From NCBI RefSeq assembly GCF_900116765.1, contig NZ_UETC01000017.1:24883-88882 (forward strand): a stretch of 64,000 nt of DNA, read 5' to 3'. Under the pieces are notes generated by a model. It did not search any database. It was not told where the DNA came from and saw nothing but the letters and a program-made list of their open reading frames with translations. Every line of letters starts with the position of its first letter. The stretch's first letter is position 1. Below are positions 17,188-26,065 of the stretch, piece after piece. This DNA is from Jannaschia seohaensis (GTDB taxonomy: Bacteria > Pseudomonadota > Alphaproteobacteria > Rhodobacterales > Rhodobacteraceae). The translations under genes were made by a program, and so were the position numbers.

Positions 17188-17883
17188 TCAGCCGCCGACC
17201 TCGTCGCCGGTGGTCTGGTCGATGAAGAGCGACAACTCCCCGACGCCGGGATGGCCATCGCCCGCGCCGAAGCCGCCCCGATTGGGCGGCGCGTCGCCCG
17301 CGATGCCTCCTACACCGCCGGGATTGGGACCGGCGACCCGCGAATGCTGGTAGGACGACTGCGACACGAGCTTTCCGTCGATATAGAGGGCCAGCCCGGT
17401 ATTGGAGTCCAGCGACCCCTCGATCGTGTAATCCCCGTCCGTCACCTGCCAAACCGCCTCGCCGCGATTCGCCGCTTCGCCGACGCCCGAGGAACTGCCG
17501 GACTGGAGGTAGAGCACACCGTCATGCTGGTAGAGGATCGTGGAATGCACGCTTCCGCCCGCTTCCCAGAGAATGCCGTTGTCGCCGGCGCTCAACTGCG
17601 CGTCCATCTTGAAGGAGAAGCGCTGGACATCCTCCAGATCGCGAAAGGTAGAGCCGACCGCCAACACGGCATCGGCCTGGAAGCGGTCCGTGACGGAGCG
17701 CAGGAAGGACGTGCGGATCACGCTGTCGCCATCCATCGCGGCGACCGTGTCACCCGTCACGTCCTCGACGCCTATGCTCACCGTCGACAGGACGGCGATG
17801 CCCAGGCCGACCAGCGCGGCGGTCAGGACGACCCAATCGACCGTGACCGCGCCGGATTCGTCTTTGAAGAACTGGTCAGACAT
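17188..17883 (-). CDS. Pilin-like anchor fused to a LamG/lectin-like domain
   Basis: The 231-residue protein starts MSDQFFKDESGAVTVDWVV and continues with a hydrophobic helix to about residue 34. This is the short charged leader plus helix of Flp-like/TadE-like pilins in Rhodobacteraceae. The remaining ~190 residues look like a jelly-roll lectin (LamG-like) domain: FSFKMDAQLSAGDNGILWEA, DGVLYLQSGSS, DYTIEGSLDSNTGLALYIDG and KLVSQSSYQHSR. ATG 17883 is preceded by GAGG; the frame further upstream overlaps the divergent SDR and is discarded. I infer a membrane-tethered or pilus-associated glycan-binding protein. No tad/cpa genes are nearby. Confidence 0.72.
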   Translation of the reverse strand: MSDQFFKDESGAVTVDWVVLTAALVGLGIAVLSTVSIGVEDVTGDTVAAMDGDSVIRTSFLRSVTDRFQADAVLAVGSTFRDLEDVQRFSFKMDAQLSAGDNGILWEAGGSVHSTILYQHDGVLYLQSGSSSGVGEAANRGEAVWQVTDGDYTIEGSLDSNTGLALYIDGKLVSQSSYQHSRVAGPNPGGVGGIAGDAPPNRGGFGAGDGHPGVGELSLFIDQTTGDEVGG

Positions 17884-18028
17884 CCCGTCCTCGCCTTCCT
17901 GTCGGCACACGCCGCTCCGTGAGAGGTAGAAGAACAATTCGACGAATTCGCGGCGAAATCTCGATACGCGGCAGCGCTTGCATTGGCGCCGGGTTGCGGC
18001 GAAACCGCGCTGACGGATCGGAGGGGAT

Positions 18029-18769
18029 ATGACACGCATCGCATTGGTGACGGGCGCGGCCCGCGGCATCGGCCTTGCCACGACGAAGCTCTTTCTGGAG
18101 GAGGGCTGCCACGTCGTCATGGTCGACAATGATGTGGAGGAGCTCGAACGCGCCGCCGCGCCGCTCCAGAACGTCACCCCGATGCCCTACGACGTCTCGG
18201 ACCCGGAGGCGGTCGCCACACTCGCCGCCGAGGTGGAGGGGCCGATCAGCGTGCTGGTCAACAATGCCGGTCTCGCGGATTTCGGCCCGATGGCGGAGAC
18301 CAGCTTCGAGCGGTGGCGGGCGGTGATGGCGACCAATCTCGACGGCCCGTTCCTGGTCACGCAGGCCTTCCTGCCGCAATTGCGCGCCACCAAGGGGGCG
18401 GTGGTCAACATCGCCTCGATCAGCGCGCTGCGCGCGTCGACGCTGCGGGTGGCTTACGGCACGTCCAAGGCAGGCGTGGCCCATCTGACCGAGCAGCAGG
18501 CGGTCGAGTTGGGCGAGTATGGCGTGCGGGTCAACTGCGTCTGTCCAGGCCCGGTGCGCACCAAGCTGGCCATGGCGGTCCATACCCAGGACATTATCGA
18601 CGCCTATCACGACGCGATTCCCCTGAATCGCTACGGTCAGGAGCGCGAGATCGCCGAGGCGATCGTCTGGCTGTGTTCCGACAAGGCAAGCTATATCACC
18701 GGCCAGCGGCTGGCGGTCGATGGCGGTTTCGAAGCGACGGGAATCGGCCTGCCCGCCCTGCGGAGCTGA
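18029..18769 (+). CDS. Short-chain dehydrogenase/reductase (SDR family)
   Basis: The 246-residue classical SDR has the nucleotide site TGAARGIG at residues 8-15, NNAG near residue 77, the catalytic Ser in NIASISAL and the Tyr-x-x-x-Lys in AYGTSKAG. The C-terminal ITGQRLAVDGGF is the usual end of the fold. The acidic VDNDVEEL after strand 2 suggests NAD(H) rather than NADP(H) preference. The substrate is unknown. GGAGGGG lies immediately upstream of ATG 18029. It is divergent from the pilin-like gene (145 bases) with no metabolic partner beside it. Confidence 0.93.
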   Translation: MTRIALVTGAARGIGLATTKLFLEEGCHVVMVDNDVEELERAAAPLQNVTPMPYDVSDPEAVATLAAEVEGPISVLVNNAGLADFGPMAETSFERWRAVMATNLDGPFLVTQAFLPQLRATKGAVVNIASISALRASTLRVAYGTSKAGVAHLTEQQAVELGEYGVRVNCVCPGPVRTKLAMAVHTQDIIDAYHDAIPLNRYGQEREIAEAIVWLCSDKASYITGQRLAVDGGFEATGIGLPALRS

Positions 18770-18950
18770 CCCGCCCGATCCGGCTGCATGAGAGGGTCCA
18801 ATCGCTCGGCGGCGCCACGATTGGGCTGAAACGCGCCTCAGAAATGGTCCGCGTGCAACTGTTCCCGACCGAATTCGGCCACAGGCACGAACTATCTAGG
18901 CGGCGACGTTCGTCCGCTTCGGGTTGCGCGCAATCAGGAGCGGTTAACGA

Positions 18951-19934
18951 GTGTTTACGATTTCCCGCCTCCATGGCGGCTCTGTCAGACGGATGCTTAT
19001 CATGCCCTCCCGCTCCGCGCTCAGCACACTCGCTGTCGCTCTCGCCTCGACCGCTATGGCCCTACCAGCCGTCGCGGCCGTGATCGCGCCATCGAATATC
19101 ACGGTCTCGGTGCCGGCCGGGTCCAACGATCCGACCGGCCCAGTCTATACGGACGATGTCCTCCTGGAGACATTGACCTTCGAACGGCCCGGCGGCGGAA
19201 TCGTGGTCTACGATGCCAGCGGCGGCTCCTTCGCCGCCGCGCAGTCCTTCGAAGTCACCGGATCTCGCACCAAGATCAACGCCGAATGGGGCGATGACGA
19301 CGATGGGGCGGATGGCAACGACACCCCCTTCGCCAAGGCCGGATACCCCCTTGGCGGCGCCATCACCCAAGAGACGACCGACCCGACCATCCAGGACGCG
19401 GCCCTGCTGCAAGCCTATAACAGTCTCAGCCTGAGCGAGATGACGGACGGCGAAAGCGGCAATGGCACGATGGAGTTCGTGACGACCTTCACGAAGTCGC
19501 TGGCCTATGACGATGTGGGGGGCGACGGCCTCCCGGACATCACTTTCTTCGAGCGCGGCGGCAATGACATCTTCTCGATCGAACTGATCATCGGCGGGTC
19601 GGCCGCCAACCCGATCTATTCGCAGGCCCTGACGATGAACTCGGCGAATTTCTGGGGCACCGGGATCAGCGTCGACACGCTCGAAATCTCCAGCCCGCAG
19701 CAGATGTTCGTGGGCGGGTTCGATTTCTCGGACTGGGGCTTGTCCTCGGGTGACATTGTCGGCGGCTTCCGCCTGAATACGACCGGCGGCCCGGATCTCG
19801 GTGGCTTCTTCCTCGCCGCGGAGGATCCCAACACGTTCGGTGCGCCCTTCCCGGTCCCGCTGCCGGCGGGAGGCCTGTTGCTGATCGGAGGCCTCGCCGG
19901 TCTGGGCGCGCTCCGATCCCGGCGCAAAAGCTAA
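18951..19934 (+). CDS. Exported protein with VPLPA-CTERM sorting signal
   Basis: The 327-residue protein has an N-terminal signal peptide (MPSRSALSTLAVALASTAM, cleavage near ALPAVAA), an acidic Asp/Gly-rich body (NAEWGDDDDGADGNDTPF) with no family I recognise, and the tail FPVPLPAGGLLLIGGLAGLG followed by ALRSRRKS. The tail is a textbook VPLPA-CTERM sorting signal, implying exosortase-like processing and surface or extracellular destination. AGGAG at 18936-18940 places the start at GTG 18951. ATG 18993 or 19002 would give a tidier signal peptide, so the start is uncertain by up to 17 codons. Confidence 0.82.
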   Translation: MFTISRLHGGSVRRMLIMPSRSALSTLAVALASTAMALPAVAAVIAPSNITVSVPAGSNDPTGPVYTDDVLLETLTFERPGGGIVVYDASGGSFAAAQSFEVTGSRTKINAEWGDDDDGADGNDTPFAKAGYPLGGAITQETTDPTIQDAALLQAYNSLSLSEMTDGESGNGTMEFVTTFTKSLAYDDVGGDGLPDITFFERGGNDIFSIELIIGGSAANPIYSQALTMNSANFWGTGISVDTLEISSPQQMFVGGFDFSDWGLSSGDIVGGFRLNTTGGPDLGGFFLAAEDPNTFGAPFPVPLPAGGLLLIGGLAGLGALRSRRKS

Positions 19935-20346
19935 GCGGGCCTTGGGGCGATGCGGAGATCGCCCCCGAGCCTCCCCGGCGGCGCCAACGCGACTGACGCC
20001 GACGCAGCGATCAGGGCGCGATTTCCCTCTTCCAGGGGCACGCATGTGCTGGCCGCCAACGCGCGAGGCCGGGGCGTGCCCCTCTGAACGAATGTGCGGG
20101 CGCTTGGTGCATCTCAGCCGGTTGGCGCGGCATCGCCGCGCCGCGGTTCTCCCCGCCGGCCTCTGCGGAACCCGTTTAAGCCTCTTCGATTTGCCGGCCT
20201 GCAATCGATGTTCTTGTGCCCGGCCCGACTCCGCATAACCTATTGAAAATAATAAAACCCAATCAGGTCTTTCAACGCTGGGGAGAATTTCGGCGGCTCA
20301 TGAGTGTTCGGCCGAAATCATGGGCAGGGAATCACTCAAACACCGA

Positions 20347-20471
20347 GTCAACGGTTGACCAATAGAGTTAGATGGGTATGGCTCCTGCGTTAATCCGAAG
20401 CAAAACAGAGGCCACCTGGCCATCCAAAACGATGTAATAAAAAGAAAAAACGTCGCGAAAGGCCCAGGTGG
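20347..20471. promoter_or_regulatory. Putative control region of putA
   Basis: GTCAACGGTTGAC (20347-20359) is a perfect 6-bp inverted repeat around one base. Further on, CCACCTGG (20412-20419) is mirrored by CCAGGTGG (20464-20471), flanking an unusually A-rich segment. Both lie in the 570-base gap before putA (20505), which holds no gene. They fit operator sites for a dimeric regulator such as the Lrp-type activator PutR, whose gene is not next door. Confidence 0.4.
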
Positions 20472-20504
20472 ACAGAAATTGACGGTCATCACCGGGAGGG
20501 TTCG

Positions 20505-23500
20505 ATGAACAAGCTCACACCTGTCGATCAAAGCGACGCAGGACCTTTCAGGAAGGCAATCCGCGAGAATTACGGGTCCGACGAGGCCGACGTTATCCGC
20601 GCATTGATCGAGCATTGCAGGTTCTCCGATGTCGAGCGGGAGCAGATTGCCGCGGCGGGCGCGCGCTATGTCGACCGCGTCCGCAAGGACACCTCGCCCT
20701 CGATGATGGAAGCCTTCCTCGCGGAATACGGCCTGTCCACCGAAGAAGGTGTCGGGCTGATGTGTCTCGCCGAAGCGCTTCTGCGCGTGCCGGACGCGGA
20801 GACCATCGACGACCTGATCCAGGACAAGATCGAGCCCTCGAACTGGGGCGCCCATCTTGGCCATTCCTCCTCATCGCTGGTCAATGCCTCGACCTGGGCG
20901 CTGATGCTCACCGGCAAGGTGCTGGATGACGATCCGAAAGGCCCGGGCCGCGCCTTGCGGGGGCTCGTGCGGCGCATGGGCGAGCCCGTGGTCCGCACGG
21001 CCGTCGCCCAGTCGATGCGCATCCTCGGTCGGCAATTCGTGCTCGGCCAGACCATCCAGGAAGGGATGAAGAACGCCCGCGAGCTGGAGAAGAAGGGCTA
21101 CACCTATTCCTACGACATGCTGGGCGAAGCGGCCCGCACCGACGAGGACGCCAAGCGCTACCAGAAGGCCTATGCCGATGCGATCGCCGCCATCGCCAAG
21201 CAGGCCAAGGGCGATGTGCGCTCCAGCCCCGGCATCTCGGTCAAGCTGTCGGCGCTGCATCCGCGCTATGAATACACCCACAAGGACACCGTGATGTCCG
21301 AGCTGGTGCCGCGAGCCAAGGAACTCGTGCGCCAGGCGGCAAAGGCCAATATCGGCTTCAACATCGATGCCGAGGAACAGGACCGTCTGGATCTGTCGCT
21401 CGACATCATCGAGGCGCTCCTCTCCGATCCCGAACTCGAAGGCTGGGAAGGCTTCGGCGTCGTGGTGCAGGCCTATGGGCGCCGCGCCGCTCCGGTCATC
21501 GAATATCTCTACGATCTGGCCGAGCGGCTCGACCGCAAGATCATGGTCCGGCTCGTCAAGGGCGCCTATTGGGACACGGAGATCAAGCTCGCGCAGGAAA
21601 TGGGCGTGGAGCGCTTCCCCGTCTTCACCCGCAAGGCCAATACCGATGTGAGCTACATGGCCTGCGCGCGGATGCTGATGGATCGCCGCGACCGGATCTA
21701 TCCGCAATTCGCCACGCATAACGCCCATACCTGCGCCGCCGTCGTCGCCATGGCGGGCAATGACAAGGACAGTTTCGAGTTCCAGCGCCTGCACGGCATG
21801 GGCGAGTCGCTGCATGGCATCGTCAAGCAGTCCGAAGACACGCGCTGCCGGATCTACGCGCCCGTCGGCGCGCATCGCGATCTGCTGGCCTATCTCGTCC
21901 GCCGCCTGCTTGAGAACGGGGCCAATTCCAGCTTCGTCAACCAGATCGTGGATACGAGCATTCCATCCGACAGGATTTCGCGGGATCCGGTGAGCGAGGT
22001 GAAGGCGCTCGACCAGATCGCCAACCCGACGATCCGCCTGCCCCGCGAGCTGTTCCCCGATCGCCCCAATTCCAAAGGCTTCCGCATCAACGAGCCCGCG
22101 TCGATCCTGCCGCTGATCGCCGCGCGGCAGGAATGGGCGGAGGCGACCTGGAACGCGGCGCCGATGCTTGTCGGCAACCCCGCGCCCAAAGGCAAGGCGC
22201 GCGACGCGGTCTCGCCCGCGGATCTGAGCACGGTCGTGGGTCAGGTCCACGAGGCCACCGCGGAGGAGGTCGGGGCCGCGCTCGATGCGGCCGGTCCCGG
22301 TTTCGAGGAATGGTCGGCGCGGCCCGTGGCGGAGCGGGCGGAGATCCTGCGCAAGGTCGCGGATCTCTACGAAGCCAATATCGCCGAGCTTTGCGCGATC
22401 ACCACCCGCGAGGCCGGAAAAACGCTGCTCGACGGCATCGCCGAAGTCCGGGAAGCCGTCGATTTCCTGCGCTACTACGCCAACGAGGCCGAGCGCCTGG
22501 AAGAGGAGCAACCGGGCGAGGCGCGCGGCGTCTTCGTCTGCATCAGCCCGTGGAACTTCCCGCTCGCCATCTTCACCGGCCAGATCGCGGCGGCGCTGGT
22601 GGCGGGGAACGCGGTGCTGGCCAAGCCTGCCGAACAGACGCCGATCATCGCCGCCCGCGCGGTCGCCCTGATGCGCGAGGCGGGCCTGCCCGAGGGCGCG
22701 TTGCAGCTTCTGCCCGGCGACGGGCCGACCGTGGGTGGGCCGCTCACCTCCGATCCGCGCATCGCCGGTGTGTGCTTCACCGGCTCGACCGAGGTGGCGC
22801 AGATCATCCACAAGGCGCTGGCCAGGAACGCCGGGCCCGATGCGGTGCTCATCGCCGAGACGGGCGGGCTGAACGCGATGATCGTCGACTCGACCGCGCT
22901 GACCGAGCAGGCGGTCCGCGACATCCTGATCTCGTCCTTCCAGTCCGCCGGGCAGCGCTGCTCGGCGCTGCGCATGCTTTACGTCCAGGAAGACGCGCGC
23001 GAGCGGCTTCTCCACATGCTCTATGGCGCAATGGACGCGCTGACCATCGGCGACCCCTGGAACGTCAATACCGATGTCTCGCCGGTGATCGACGAGGAGG
23101 CGCGCACGGGCATCTCCGACTACACCGCCGCGCAGGAAAAGGCCGGGCGCGTCCTCAAGACGCTGCCCGCGCCCGAGACCGGCTGCTATGTGCGGCCCGC
23201 GGTCGTCCAGGTTCGCGGCATCGGCGATCTGGAACGAGAGATCTTCGGCCCGGTCCTGCATGTGGCCAGCTTCAAGGCGACGCAGATCGACAAGGTGGTC
23301 GATGACATCAACGCCAAGGGCTATGGCCTGACATTCGGCCTGCACACGCGGATCGACGACCGGGTCCAGCAGATCGTCGAGCGGATCGAGGTGGGAAACA
23401 CCTATGTGAACCGCAACCAGATCGGCGCGATCGTGGGGTCTCAGCCCTTCGGGGGCGAGGGGCTCTCCGGCACCGGACCCAAGGCGGGCGGGCCGCTCTA

Positions 23501-24167
23501 CCTCACGCGGTTCCGGCGCACGGGCAAGCCCGGCACCTTCGACGCGCCCAAGGGCGATGCGGTGGGAGGGGCCGAGATCGCAAAGGCCATCGCCAAGGTC
23601 GATGCGCGGAACTGGGCGGCGCGGGGCGACGACCGTGTCGCCGTGCTTCGCAAGGCGCTTTCGGGCTCCAAGGGCGCAATCCGCCGCGCACTGCAAGAGA
23701 CGGCGGCCTTCGACATGACGCCGCAGACGCTGCCGGGCCCCACCGGCGAGAGCAACCGCCTGAGCATGTATCCCAAGGGCACGGTCCTGTGCCTGGGACC
23801 GACGACCGAAGTCACACTGGCTCAGGCCGTCCAAGCCCTTGGGGCCGGCTGTGGCGTCGTGGTCGTCGCCCCCGATGCCAAGGCGGCGGTGCAGCCTCTG
23901 GCCCAAGCGGGCGCCCCGATTGTCGGGCTGGACGGTGCGGTCTCGCCGGAGACGCTGAAATCCCTCGACGGGATCGCCGCCGTCGCGGCGGCCGGCGCCT
24001 CGGATTGGACGCGCGATCTGCGATTGGCTCTGGCCGAGCGCGACGGGCCGATCGTGCCGCTGGAGACGCAGGTCATCTGCCCCGAACGCTACGTCGTCGA
24101 GCGCCACCTGTGCATCGACACGACCGCCGCAGGGGGCAATGCGAGCCTCTTGGCGGCTTCGGAATAG
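20505..24167 (+). CDS. putA: Bifunctional proline dehydrogenase / L-glutamate gamma-semialdehyde dehydrogenase
   Basis: Oxidises proline to glutamate in two channelled steps, passing electrons to quinone via FAD and then NAD+. The 1220-residue protein lacks the ribbon-helix-helix repressor domain of enteric PutA. PRODH barrel motifs run to about residue 480 (FGVVVQAYGRRA, RLVKGAYWDTEIK, ATHNAHT, FQRLHGMGE, PVGAHRDLLAYLVRRLLENG). The aldehyde dehydrogenase part has Glu785 (AETGGLNAM) and nucleophile Cys819 (SAGQRCSALR), followed by the extra C-terminal domain ending HLCIDTTAAGGNASLLAASE. ATG at 20505 with GGGAGGG just upstream. nhaC follows in the same direction. Confidence 0.97.
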   Translation: MNKLTPVDQSDAGPFRKAIRENYGSDEADVIRALIEHCRFSDVEREQIAAAGARYVDRVRKDTSPSMMEAFLAEYGLSTEEGVGLMCLAEALLRVPDAETIDDLIQDKIEPSNWGAHLGHSSSSLVNASTWALMLTGKVLDDDPKGPGRALRGLVRRMGEPVVRTAVAQSMRILGRQFVLGQTIQEGMKNARELEKKGYTYSYDMLGEAARTDEDAKRYQKAYADAIAAIAKQAKGDVRSSPGISVKLSALHPRYEYTHKDTVMSELVPRAKELVRQAAKANIGFNIDAEEQDRLDLSLDIIEALLSDPELEGWEGFGVVVQAYGRRAAPVIEYLYDLAERLDRKIMVRLVKGAYWDTEIKLAQEMGVERFPVFTRKANTDVSYMACARMLMDRRDRIYPQFATHNAHTCAAVVAMAGNDKDSFEFQRLHGMGESLHGIVKQSEDTRCRIYAPVGAHRDLLAYLVRRLLENGANSSFVNQIVDTSIPSDRISRDPVSEVKALDQIANPTIRLPRELFPDRPNSKGFRINEPASILPLIAARQEWAEATWNAAPMLVGNPAPKGKARDAVSPADLSTVVGQVHEATAEEVGAALDAAGPGFEEWSARPVAERAEILRKVADLYEANIAELCAITTREAGKTLLDGIAEVREAVDFLRYYANEAERLEEEQPGEARGVFVCISPWNFPLAIFTGQIAAALVAGNAVLAKPAEQTPIIAARAVALMREAGLPEGALQLLPGDGPTVGGPLTSDPRIAGVCFTGSTEVAQIIHKALARNAGPDAVLIAETGGLNAMIVDSTALTEQAVRDILISSFQSAGQRCSALRMLYVQEDARERLLHMLYGAMDALTIGDPWNVNTDVSPVIDEEARTGISDYTAAQEKAGRVLKTLPAPETGCYVRPAVVQVRGIGDLEREIFGPVLHVASFKATQIDKVVDDINAKGYGLTFGLHTRIDDRVQQIVERIEVGNTYVNRNQIGAIVGSQPFGGEGLSGTGPKAGGPLYLTRFRRTGKPGTFDAPKGDAVGGAEIAKAIAKVDARNWAARGDDRVAVLRKALSGSKGAIRRALQETAAFDMTPQTLPGPTGESNRLSMYPKGTVLCLGPTTEVTLAQAVQALGAGCGVVVVAPDAKAAVQPLAQAGAPIVGLDGAVSPETLKSLDGIAAVAAAGASDWTRDLRLALAERDGPIVPLETQVICPERYVVERHLCIDTTAAGGNASLLAASE

Positions 24168-24173
24168 CGGGGC

Positions 24174-24194
24174 GGGCCCGCACGAGGCGGGCCC
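24174..24194 (+). terminator. Hairpin between putA and nhaC
   Basis: GGGCCCGC (24174-24181) pairs perfectly with GCGGGCCC (24187-24194) around ACGAG, seven bases after the putA stop. There is no T-run, so it may attenuate read-through or protect the upstream mRNA rather than fully terminate. Confidence 0.5.
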
Positions 24195-24248
24195 ATCCGA
24201 AACCGCATTCCCGAAAAAAACGGAACCCGAAAAACAGGGAGACTTCCC

Positions 24249-25769
24249 ATGTCATCTCAGACGAAAGAACCTCGGGCGCCATCGTTGGGTCTGGCACTTG
24301 TCCCAGTGGTGCTGACCCTTGCGGTGCTGGCTATCCAGCTCTTCTACTTCGACGATTTCACGCCGCATATCCCGCTTTCGATCGGCTTGGCGATCACGGC
24401 TCTCGTCGGGATTTATCTCGGCCATAACTGGCCCAATATCCAGGATGGCGTCTTTCATGTCATCAACGTATCGCTGCCCTCGGTCTCAGTTCTGATCACG
24501 GTGGGCATGATCATCGGGGTGTGGATCGCCTCGGGTACGGTCCCGACGCTGATCTATTACGGCCTCGTGATCCTCTCGCCGCAGATCTTCCTCGCGGCCG
24601 CGATGATCCTGTGCTCGATCGTTTCGCTATCCCTTGGCACGTCCTGGGGGACGGTCGGCACCGTGGGTCTTGCGCTGATGGGGATCGGCGCGGGCTTCGA
24701 CATTCCGATGTACTGGACCGCCGGCGCCGTCGTCTCGGGGGCGTTCTTCGGCGACAAGATCTCGCCCCTGTCGGACACCACCAATCTCGCTCCGGCGGTG
24801 ACGGGGACCAACCTGTTCGATCACATCAAGAACATGATGCCGACCACGATCCCGGCGATGCTGATCGCGCTGGGCATCTACACCTGGGTCGGCTTTTCCA
24901 TGATCGACGCCGAGGCCACCTCGTTCGAGCGCATCGAAAGCATCACCACCGCGCTTCAGGCGAATTTCTGGATCTCGCCCTGGCTGCTGCTTCCGGCGCT
25001 GCTGGTGATCGGGCTTGCCGTGACCAAGCAGCCGCCCATCCCGTCGCTCTTTGCGGGCGTGCTCTTGGGCGGGCTGATGGCCATCGTCTTCCAGGGCGCG
25101 GGGCTGCATGACGTCTTCACCTTCGCCAATAGCGGCTATTCGATCTCTACCGGCGTGTCCGAGATCGACAGCCTGCTCAATCGCGGCGGCATCCAGTCGA
25201 TGATGTGGACCATTTCGCTGGTGCTCATCGCGCTTGGCTTCGGCGGCGCGCTGGAGCGCACCGGCTGCCTGGAGACGATCATCAACGCGATCATGACCAA
25301 GGTGACCAGCTTCGCGGGCATCCAATCCTCGGCCATCGGCACTTCGGTCGCGACCAACCTCGTCGCGGGTGATCCCTATCTGTCCATCGCACTGCCGGGC
25401 CGGATGTATGCGCCGGTCTATCGCGGCATGGGCTATTCGACGCTGAACCTGAGCCGCGCCATCGAAGAGGGCGGGACGCTGATGTCTCCGCTGATCCCAT
25501 GGAATGCGGGCGGCGCGTTCGTCATCAGTGCGCTGGCCCTCGGCGTGGCGGACGGCAATGTCGAGAACCTGCTCTATATCCCGCTGTCCTTCGCGTGCTG
25601 GCTGGCCCCGGTCATCGGCATCCTCTACGCCGTGACGGGCCTGTTCTCTCCCAAGGCCACGCCCGAGGAAGTGCAGGGCTGGAGGGACAGCGGCGAGGCG
25701 ATCAAAGATCTGCGGGCGCATGGCTTCGAAGGCGCGCCCGCCAGCGCTCGCGCCCAACCCGCCGAGTGA
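24249..25769 (+). CDS. nhaC: Na+/H+ antiporter NhaC family
   Basis: A 506-residue polytopic inner-membrane protein with about 11-12 hydrophobic segments starting at residue 14. It has the NhaC-type motifs GTSWGTVGTVGLALMGIG, GAVVSGAFFGDKISPLSDTT (conserved charged/polar ion-site residues) and the later GDPYLSIALPGRMYAPVYR and EEGGTLMSPLIPWNAGGAF. It exchanges cytoplasmic Na+ for external H+. GGGAG lies eight bases before ATG. Placed 81 bases after putA, it may serve sodium balance when Na+-coupled proline uptake is active; that link is inferred. The C-terminal 40 residues are soluble and variable. Confidence 0.93.
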   Translation: MSSQTKEPRAPSLGLALVPVVLTLAVLAIQLFYFDDFTPHIPLSIGLAITALVGIYLGHNWPNIQDGVFHVINVSLPSVSVLITVGMIIGVWIASGTVPTLIYYGLVILSPQIFLAAAMILCSIVSLSLGTSWGTVGTVGLALMGIGAGFDIPMYWTAGAVVSGAFFGDKISPLSDTTNLAPAVTGTNLFDHIKNMMPTTIPAMLIALGIYTWVGFSMIDAEATSFERIESITTALQANFWISPWLLLPALLVIGLAVTKQPPIPSLFAGVLLGGLMAIVFQGAGLHDVFTFANSGYSISTGVSEIDSLLNRGGIQSMMWTISLVLIALGFGGALERTGCLETIINAIMTKVTSFAGIQSSAIGTSVATNLVAGDPYLSIALPGRMYAPVYRGMGYSTLNLSRAIEEGGTLMSPLIPWNAGGAFVISALALGVADGNVENLLYIPLSFACWLAPVIGILYAVTGLFSPKATPEEVQGWRDSGEAIKDLRAHGFEGAPASARAQPAE

Positions 25770-25949
25770 GTTTTCCCAAAGTTGGTCGCGCTCCGGCGCG
25801 GCCAACGCAGCCAAGACAGGCGGCGCGCCCAGGTCGCGCATATCCATGCCAAGCCGGTCCTGCACTGCCCGAGACGGGAGACGCCGCCGCCGAGCTTGAG
25901 AACACCCCCGGCAGCTCCAAGCGATAAACGAAACGTCGTCAGGTGCTTA

Positions 25950-26025
25950 TGGTGGGTGGTGAGGGGCTCGAACCCCCGACATCCTCGGTGTAAACGAGAC
26001 GCTCTACCAACTGAGCTAACCACCC
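25950..26025 (-). tRNA. tRNA-Val (anticodon UAC)
   Basis: 76-nt minus-strand cloverleaf with encoded CCA. Acceptor GGGTGGT/ACCACCC; D arm GCTCAGTTGGTAGAGC; anticodon stem TCTCG/CGAGG around TTTACAC with TAC as anticodon; T arm with GGTTCGAGCC. All stems pair. Confidence 0.97.
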
Positions 26026-26065
26026 CCGACCGCGCCGATAGCGCAGGGCGGGGAATGCTGCAAGC

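Noticed and set aside
20871..24107. A 1078-codon open frame on the minus strand
   Set aside because: It is exactly antisense to putA, is rich in Arg/His/Gly/Asp from high-GC codon complement, and shows no domain. The putA frame explains the region.
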